Positions 56,339-64,000 of a DNA stretch of 64,000 bases are shown in pieces. Numbering within the stretch: the stretch's first letter is position 1; each line of letters begins with the position of its first letter. The stretch covers positions 225,392,532-225,456,531 of the forward strand of contig CM069432.1 of NCBI GenBank assembly GCA_035610365.1, in the 5' to 3' direction. Both the position numbers and the translations under genes were made by a program. The notes under the pieces were generated by a model. The model saw only the letters and a program-made list of their open reading frames with translations, was not told where the DNA came from and ran no database searches. This stretch comes from Aquatica leii. Taxonomy: Eukaryota > Arthropoda > Insecta > Coleoptera > Lampyridae.

Positions 56339-58279
56339 CTGTACGTACGGTCATTCTTACAATCGACATAACCAACAAAATGCTAAACAACAGAGTAGAA
56401 ATTGTAATACTTACAGTTCTGTTTTATCCAGTGGAGATTGAGCTAGTTCCGTACCAATATTAAATTAAAACGTAAATGAAATCTAACACAAAAACGTACG
56501 TACGGCGTATCACAAGTACATTCTTTTTTTAAATGATAGAATCAATGAGGATAGCCAATGCGTAGAGTTTCCCTTCGACTTAATATTGTAATTATTGGTA
56601 AACGTTGGCAACAGTTTGATTTAAATTATTTTTCTTTTCTGTTTCATTAAATATAATTTATTAAAAATATAGACAACCAATTAATTCTAGACAGTTTTAA
56701 ATCTTTAAATTTCCCACTTTCAAATTCCTGTTATCAGAGGAAGTTTGGTCACTTTTAAAAGTCATTTTCTGATTCTATTATTACTATTAGATATTTGGTT
56801 GTGCATGGTTGCTTCGATTTTATGTATGCAATTAAATTATGGATTTATTCGAGGCATCCTTTTGTAAATCGGTGAATTGGTCATTGGTAACGTAAATTCA
56901 AGTTTGGGGACCCAATTCACTGTCTGGATTAGTGGGGATATAGCTGCATTTCCTAGTTTCTATAAATAAATAAGCCACCCACCATCTTCTGGTAAGACTC
57001 AAATTATCTGATAACAACATTAACGCTATATCCTTAGGGTTTTTCTAAGTATCGTTTCAGTGCGTGTTATTGTGCCATATATGTTTACTTCCGTGGATTG
57101 GATTTTTCACATTGCAAAACGTGTCCGTCAAGGTGTGCTTGTCAAGCCAGGTACCGTTACCTGTGGGATTATCTTGAAGTAACGACTCTTTTCTACATCG
57201 CCAGGTACGCTATCAAACCCACAAATTTCATCAAAGAGGTTTGCTTCAGATTGTAACCAAGGTCAGAAATATATCTTGTTACCTAAAATTAAACGCTGAA
57301 TGACATTAAGATTATTTCAACTTTTAGGAGGTTACGCTATTTTGTAAATGTGAATGCGCGTACCTCCCTTATGGTAAAATTATTAGTTTGTTTAGGTATT
57401 TTCTTTTTTTTTTGGTTGTTCTGTATATCCAACCCTCTTAATTTGTACTTGTATATTTATTTTGAACATTAATGTTACTTTTGTTACTCTTACTACTGTC
57501 ATTGCTACTGTCACTTGCGTAGGATTAGTGTCCCAATTGACGTAAACGGGAATGTGTGACGGATATCATTTATGACCGCAGTTGCAATGCAATTTTATTC
57601 ATGTTAAATAGTTTGGAGGGTAATGCGGGTGAGATCAACAAACATATTTAATTTATTTATTTTAAGTTACGTATATTACAGGGTCTTTTAATAATTACGT
57701 TTTATTTATTTATTTCAGTGATTTATTTATTTTGCTTGTTACCCGCATAAATATAACCTTTAAATTCATGTCAAGAGTACTTTTTTTGTTCTTTCTGCAA
57801 TATAGCTACTGCTGTTTAGGGTATTTATCCTTCCCAGGTTTATTATTATTTATTTGTTGGACGTTGAATTTGATTTTTGTTTTTTCTTTTCCTGACAATA
57901 AATAATTTTTTTTAATAAATTTTTTTTGTATCTCTTTGCCTTCCAGAAAGTATCATAAATGCCTCCAAACCTTTGACGGTGTGAATTTCTTAATTAGCAA
58001 CGTGATGTCATGGAAATGTTCCAAAATATACCTTCTGTTTGTTGTCTCCACCGACAAAGGAAACGTGTGGGGATATACGATCCGCTATAGACAATTATGG
58101 AAGAATCAAATTAAACCTCAATAAAAAAAATAACGTTTTACCCCAAATAGACAAAATTCGATTGCATGTTTACGTGGAATTGCGTGAAATAACTTAATGA
58201 TCAAAGCGTTGATGGGCTTAGATACCGCTAAAAAGAGGTCTGTGTTGCACAAACGTTACCGGAAGAAATAAAATCATGC
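56339..58279. other. AT-rich sequence, no gene recognised
   Basis: Only short frames without motifs. No inverted repeats noted. Confidence 0.55.
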
Positions 58280-59340
58280 TTTTAAAATTGTACAGTCAAC
58301 CACGAAAAGTGGGCGTGTCGAGAATAAATCTTATGCTAGAAAATTTTTAATATACTACATTTTTAACATAACAGCTTGTTCACTAACGGCACACTAGTGA
58401 ACCAATTGTCGCCTGTGATATTACGCTTAGAAATGACTACTAGTTCTACCAATCTTAGTACGACATTTTCGAGGGTGCTATGGTTGCTTATATGGTTGTT
58501 CAGGCTGAGTATCTACATAAGTTTCTAGATTAAAAGTGTAAAAAGTTTTGGTATCCACCAGTGCAAATGCTTTTATACCGCACTTTGCCGGTTTTAAAGA
58601 AACAAATTGACAAAAGCAACATCAACCTCGAAAAACCAAAAGCTGCTCGTCGACAGTCAAATTTTCTCTAGCTAAAATTTTTTTGAAAAAAAAAGTATCT
58701 AAAATTATCTCTTATAGGAGCCAGTTAATGAATTTTTTTCCTTTGTTCCCTATTTCTCGTTAAATCTAATACGATTTAAAATAAATCTAAAGTGTTTTTT
58801 GCTCATTGTGAAATAACAGGCTATAACACCTTTAGAATTATCCTATAATAGTTTAGCATTCTTCCATAAGCTACGTAGTACACCAATTAAAAAAAAGAGA
58901 CCAATTATTGTCTTTACTTCTCTTACGTCTGTGAGCTTGGCATCTGGTTCTCATTAAAATTTCTCGTAAACAGTTTTAATATATATTAGTACACGTTGTA
59001 ATTACTTGTATAATTTTATCATCTAAAAATAATTCCAAAGTCTCTATTTCTGACATAGCATTGCGAGAAACAGATTTTACCCTAAGCAAACTTGCAATTA
59101 TATTATGCTTACAAGTCCTCACTTGTACCCTAGAAATTTCTTTACTTCATTTAATTTATTTATTTTTACCAAATTAAATATTTTTTGGCACTTTCCTGTT
59201 TGTCTTTGCTATACTCAGAAGCACCTTGTTTAGTATCAGTATTATAATCACTAACTTTGACATTATCTTCTTCTGGAGAATCAAGGTCTTCGTCCTCCAT
59301 TGGGCTCTCTTCATCACTGTTCATTCATTATACCACTTCA
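58280..59340 (-). pseudogene. piggyBac-like transposase pseudogene
   Basis: Read on the minus strand with several frame changes: an acidic N-terminus near 59330-59170 (SDEESPMEDEDLDSPEED), a block with RTCKHNIIASL and ELFLDDKIIQVITTCTN, a MSKKHFRFILNRIRF block, and GDNWFTSVPLVNKLL, which contains the DNxFTS motif with the second catalytic Asp. Many stops. No TTAA-CCC termini were recognised. Confidence 0.7.
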
Positions 59341-59983
59341 TCCACATGTTTGGATCACGACTTCTTTAAAAAAAAATAATTACGTGTTTATGTTATTTAC
59401 TAAAACCACTACAAGAATTGTTGTTTGTGTTTTTTCTTAAATTGTATTCTGGCTACAGCTTTACATACGCTGAAAAAAATGTAATTTTATTATGAAAATC
59501 ATTGGTCACAATGATCAATAATTTTTACATCAAAATTCTTTACTGAATAGAAAATTAAATTATTCAAATATATTTCTAAAATAGTATTACATTTGTAATT
59601 TTTACATACATGTTAAGTGATTTTACGTTTATAACTAATTATTAGGTACTACAAAAATATTACATTTATAATTATGCAATTATTACTATTACAGATATGT
59701 AATTTAATGTAAAAATACAAAAACTTGGGAGTGTTTTGTGTACAGATAAGAAAATTATTTTTCTACCTTAAAAAATATTTTAATAACGACTATATATAGC
59801 TATCTCAACCACACAAAAAACACAACAAAAAAACAAAATGCTAAGCAAGTGTAAAGCCGAGATTAAGAATGATTACATAACTAAGAGGATATGTATAATG
59901 CAGATTATGTTAAATTATTTTTTGTACTCGCCGCCTGGGAAGTGAAGTTTTACATACGTGTGCAGCCAATTAGGAAATTGTTA

Positions 59984-60003
59984 TTCCCGCACGAGTGCGG
60001 GAA
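59984..60003. repeat. GC-rich palindrome
   Basis: TTCCCGCAC and GTGCGGGAA separated by two bases, unusual in this AT-rich context. A GC-rich stretch (CTCACTTCGTTCGCTCGTGC) lies 370 bp to the right, and TTCCCG recurs near 60405, so a small non-autonomous element of about 430 bp may lie here. Confidence 0.4.
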
Positions 60004-60429
60004 AAATCACAAAAAACACTGGCATTTACAGACGTTTAAACAATAATATTATAATGCAATTTTAATTTGTAATTGTTAAAAACCGTTTTCCCAGTGTTTT
60101 TTATTAATAAAAACAAGAAGTAAACTTAAAAAAGCAATACAAAGTATACAAAATATGATCAGCACAAACACTTTAGACATCAAATGTCAATTCATAGCAC
60201 TCTACACTTTTCATCAAGGCGACTATATCAAAATTTGACATTAATATAAAATGATTGCTTCTGCTTATCAAAGGAAATATTTGCTTGTTACAAAAAATTA
60301 TGTACAAACCTCTTGCGGGAAAATCATTCTAGCATTCGCGCTATTAAAGCACTCCCTCACTTCGTTCGCTCGTGCTTTAAATGCGCTCGTGTAGGAAAAA
60401 CTTCTTCCCGAACTTGGTTTGTAAATAAC

Positions 60430-62733
60430 TATTATACATTTTCACCGGATATATGTAACTAATATATAAAAATAGTAACTGTAGCCGCAAAAAGTTCATT
60501 AATCTTTTTGTTTTTTGTTTGCAAAAATATGACTAGTAGTAGAGAAACAAAAAAATTAATAACATATATTTTTGTTGTGCTAAAGGTATTAAAAATTGTC
60601 CACATAAAACAAAAAAACTACAATGTACACATTAAACTGTTAAGTTTATAATTACTATTTTTGTGTTCTCTTTCCAAATGCGCATTAAATTAGATTCTAA
60701 AAATGTTAAATATTGCTTTTTTAACAGATTAAATTTAAGAACCATGATTTTAAAACATAATTAGTAGATATAATTTGCATAACGACTTATGCATAAAACA
60801 ACCTTAATTTATACACAACACACTTTTAGTTGCAATAAATGTACCTTAATACATAAAAATGTTTGATAATACGTTAGTTTTAAGGATTTTTTTTTATTTT
60901 ACGTATAACGGATACACTAAACAAGAAATAATAGCTGTGATCTAACTGTATCACAATATCTAAATAAATTAAAGAATGTCAAGCAAGGTTTAAGTATACT
61001 TATATTATATTATATTATTCAAATTAATTAGAAAATTAATTTTTTATTTTAATACAAATAGGTACAAGTACATATAAAGTACAAAATTCTCAGTCTAAAT
61101 ATGTTTGTAAATAGCAATTAAGTGTTCTGTAAAATCGTTATGAAGTAATACTTATAAAAATTAGTAGAAAAATTGAAATACTTAAACTTACTTTTTTATA
61201 ATATAAAAATTGTTGCATTTTATTACAATAAGAAATATGTCATGTTTGAGTTAAAATTTGTCTGTAATAAATTTGTACAAATTAAAAAAAACTAATTACG
61301 TAAATACACCAAACTTTTATATTTACAATTTTTGCATTTAACTAATTTAATTTTTAAGAATTTTTATAGGATCAATTTGATCATAAGATTTTATAACGTT
61401 AAAGAAACATACTAATTCCAGATTAGAGATAAGTGTTTCAAAATGCAGTAGATACCAACTCAAACGATGATGTATTGAAACCGTAGTTTATTGACTATTA
61501 TTATAACTATTTTGTTACTGGGCTATACTTAAACGTATATTTACAATTACAGTTGCAACACTAGTTAAACTTCTTTGTTAAGTAAATATGAACATTAAAA
61601 AGTATTGGCGTTTATCGTTACTCAATATCATTTCATTATTGGAAAGGAATGTCTGAATAAACAACTATAAAAAAAAATTAATTGAAAATAAAAGCTTCTC
61701 AATACTTTCTTACGATGTATAATTTGCGATTAGCACTACAGGGAGTATATTAATCCGTATTATATGTGAAGATCAATCAGTAGCGATCACTAATAGAAAT
61801 TCAGCACCATTTACTATATATCGCTTCGTCATTTTGGTTTAGTTAAAGTTAACTATGATTATCGATGGTCAATCATCAAAAACAGGCAGGTTTTTTTTAT
61901 TTGGCAAGTCATGATATGAGGGTGGTACATCGTTAGGTTTGCAGCTGCTTAGCACTTTTACATTCTGTTAAAGCTTTTTTTAACAGTTTAGCCTGGTTTA
62001 TAAAACTACAATCAAAATAACACTTAGCTATTGTCTAACAATTAAAGAATTTTTATAGTTTTAAGTGCATAAATACCTTTTGTTTTAATGATTCTAAACT
62101 GGGCATTTTAGATTGACCAGATGGTCTATACGAGAAAGACCGGTTAACACATTCAGCTTAGAAATAATCTCGTAAAATTGCCATTATCTATAGTACCATA
62201 CTTGTATACAGTTTAAATTATACGTTATTTACTTACAATCATGATTAGTTAATTTTTTTACTTAAAAATCAATCTAAAGTGTCTGTTGACGCATTTTGAT
62301 TGTAACTTTTTAAATATAGTATTTCTTATTACGTAACTGTTAAACGTATTTAAATTTTCAGGTTTATATATACTGTATTACATTGCAGATGGTGTCCTAA
62401 TATTTATAAATTAATTCATCTTGTTGAGGTGTTTAAATTAAACGCTGTTTGTATGAATCTGTTCGTTAATAATCTACTAATTATATGACGTTTTTAAAAG
62501 AAAGACTTCCGCGGCACCTGTTAATTTTCTACTTACCTCATAAATATTTATTCACAAATATTTACTGTCGAGTTTAAAACAACCGTGATTATGTCTACTA
62601 TATATTTTATGAATAAAATTTCAATTACTTATTTTTCATTTTTGAAAACGTTGCACAAAATAATTTCCTTGCCAAACATCGATAAATAAAGCAAATAACA
62701 AATGATATATTACAAAAATTAAATATAATTTGT
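60430..62733. other. AT-rich sequence, no gene recognised
   Basis: No frame or motif seen. Ends at the TTAA that bounds the right-edge piggyBac element. Confidence 0.55.
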
Positions 62734-64000
62734 TTAACCCTTTCAAGGCAGACTTTTTGATTAAAATTTTTTTAATGATTACGCTAATGAAATAAGGTTA
62801 ATATAATTCAAGAAGCATAAAAAATAATGCAATTATTTTTTTTGTATATTGGAAAAAATTATATCAAGTGGTATCCACCATAATACCACCAAGCAGTAAA
62901 GTAATTTCGAAAAGTACACTCGTATCTACATATTTATTAATTTATGACTACAATACAAAAATAACTAATTTTTCTCATAATGCATTATAGAGGAAGCTAG
63001 AAAAAAAATTATTTTTTGTCATGAAATCTTAGAAAACAGTTCTTTTTGTCGGTAAGGCAGAGCCCTACTTGGCAGATAGTACAGGACCATCTGGTTCGAT
63101 GCTGGTCGGACTTGGTACTGCACAATCCACATCTTCTTGAAGTTCCATGGACAGGCATGTGGGCCGCCTTGTCCCATCTTCTTTCCAGAGGAATATTTTT
63201 TTTTAAATTTGCTTACTGGATTTTCTCCACTCGGTCTACCCTTTTTGACTTGATCAGGGCCGGCTCCTACGAGCCCATTTACGATTGCAATCCTGAAGGT
63301 TTTTAGATCCATAGTTCTCTCTCCAGACCTTTCGGTGAAAATTATAAAAGAGTTAACTATTGCTACATCTAGAAAATGCCAGACAATCCTGTGCCACCAC
63401 TCGTGACTTTTCCTGTTGATTTCGTAAGTCGTTTTAAGTTGGTCTGCCTTATCAACAAACCCCATATTAGTATTATAATCTTTTAGAATGAGAGGGCACT
63501 GAATAGTCTCTTTCTCCCCATCCTTCTTTTTTCTATCCACCGTATCAGCCAGGTCAGGTCTATGCCAATTGCTTGCCAACAGCACAGTTTTCTTATCCAT
63601 CCATTTTACAAAACAGATTCCATCATCTGTGATTCGCCAACCAGAGTCACCCCGTACCATGGTTTTATCAGCTTTCAGGTCATCTAGTATTCCCCTTCTA
63701 TTTTTTCTTATTGTCCCACATGCGTTTATATGGTCTTTTTTCAGTTCACGTAAAAGTGGTGGGGACGTGAAGTAGTTATCGAAATACACATGATGGTTAT
63801 TTCCAATAAGTGATCTTGTCAAGTCCGTCACAACTCTAGGTCCTAGTTGCTTTTCAGAGATGTTTCCCACTTTGTCGGTATAGATCTGGAATTCATCAAT
63901 ATAACCACTAGCGGAAGCTCGGGCCCAGACTTTATAACCCCTCTTTATTGGCTTGTTTGGCATGTATTGTCGTAAAGAGGACCGACCTTTAAAACGAATC
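62734..64000 (-). mobile_element. piggyBac element, 3' portion, runs off the right edge
   Basis: TTAA at 62734-62737 followed by CCCTTTCAAGGCAGAC is a piggyBac-type terminus, lying about 270 bp beyond the transposase stop. The other end is outside the window. Confidence 0.8.
63009..64000 (-). CDS. piggyBac transposase, partial, with C-terminal frameshift
   Basis: The reading frame is open to the right edge; the Met at 63963 is internal, because the upstream in-frame codons (FKGRSSLRQY) are conserved family sequence. Seen: PNKPIKRGYKVW, VYFDNYFTSPPLL with the second catalytic Asp (62 residues from that Met), GTIRKNRRG, LLASNWH, NMGFVDKADQ with the third catalytic Asp, and SHEWWHRIVWHF. The first catalytic Asp lies off the window. 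In frame, translation ends at 63019. However, the family's Cys-rich C-terminal domain (RRCGLCS, CTICQVGLCL, NCFLRFHD) is encoded in the +1 frame from about 63180 to the stop at 63009-63011, so a single-base indel has removed it from this copy. Confidence 0.9.

Noticed and set aside
1..64000. Host genes, tRNA or rRNA genes, CRISPR arrays
   Set aside because: No convincing signal on either strand; every recognisable protein motif belongs to a mobile element.

Overview
The window is AT-rich (roughly 70 percent) eukaryotic DNA made almost entirely of transposable elements. The families present (Ty3/Gypsy, BEL/Pao, Penelope-like, LINE, PIF/Harbinger with a MADF partner gene, piggyBac and Tc1/mariner-like) point to an arthropod, most likely an insect. 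I see no host gene, rRNA, tRNA or CRISPR array. This looks like intergenic or intronic repeat-rich sequence.

Layout. (1) 1-1126: AT-rich flank with one dispersed-repeat copy. (2) 1127-15589: a minus-strand Ty3/Gypsy element, here called Gypsy-A, whose 5' LTR is split by a second complete minus-strand Ty3/Gypsy element, Gypsy-B (7596-15345). Both target-site duplications are visible (TTAT for A, ACTT for B). Gypsy-A is the most unusual object in the window. After integrase, its polyprotein continues into a TARG1/OARD1-type macrodomain with both catalytic residues, then a CCCH zinc finger, and the frame ends inside the 3' LTR. Its LTR carries perfect heat-shock-element triplets upstream of a TATA box. 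Gypsy-B has near-identical 1.5 kb LTRs, a Lys-type primer site, and a textbook -1 frameshift signal (GGGAAAC plus hairpin) between gag and pol. (3) 19186-20323 and 36067-37285: two solo LTRs of one family. (4) About 20.4-26.9 kb: a PIF/Harbinger transposase gene split by a 4.8 kb block bounded by TTAA, in which two inverted-repeat pairs are interlaced as A-B-A'-B'. (5) 30.5-32.0 kb: a decayed mariner-like element. (6) 32.2-33.4 kb: a Penelope-like fragment (GIY-YIG signature) between inverted arms that carry a hammerhead-like core. (7) 33.6-35.2 kb: BEL/Pao pol remnant. (8) 35.4-35.9 kb: piggyBac N-terminal scrap. (9) 38.8-41.0 kb: minus-strand LINE remnant. (10) 47.45-47.78 kb: an 18-bp tandem array rich in TATCGATA. 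(11) 49635-51885 and 53176-56335: two PIF/Harbinger elements with clear TIRs and TTA/TAA duplications; the second carries a MADF/BESS accessory gene convergent with the transposase. (12) 58.3-59.3 kb: piggyBac pseudogene. (13) 62738-64000: a much better preserved piggyBac element running off the right edge.

All coding potential belongs to mobile elements, and nearly every copy carries frameshifts or stops. Gypsy-A, Gypsy-B and the right-edge piggyBac are the youngest-looking insertions. Coordinates of old remnants are approximate because they were placed by reading translated motifs by eye.
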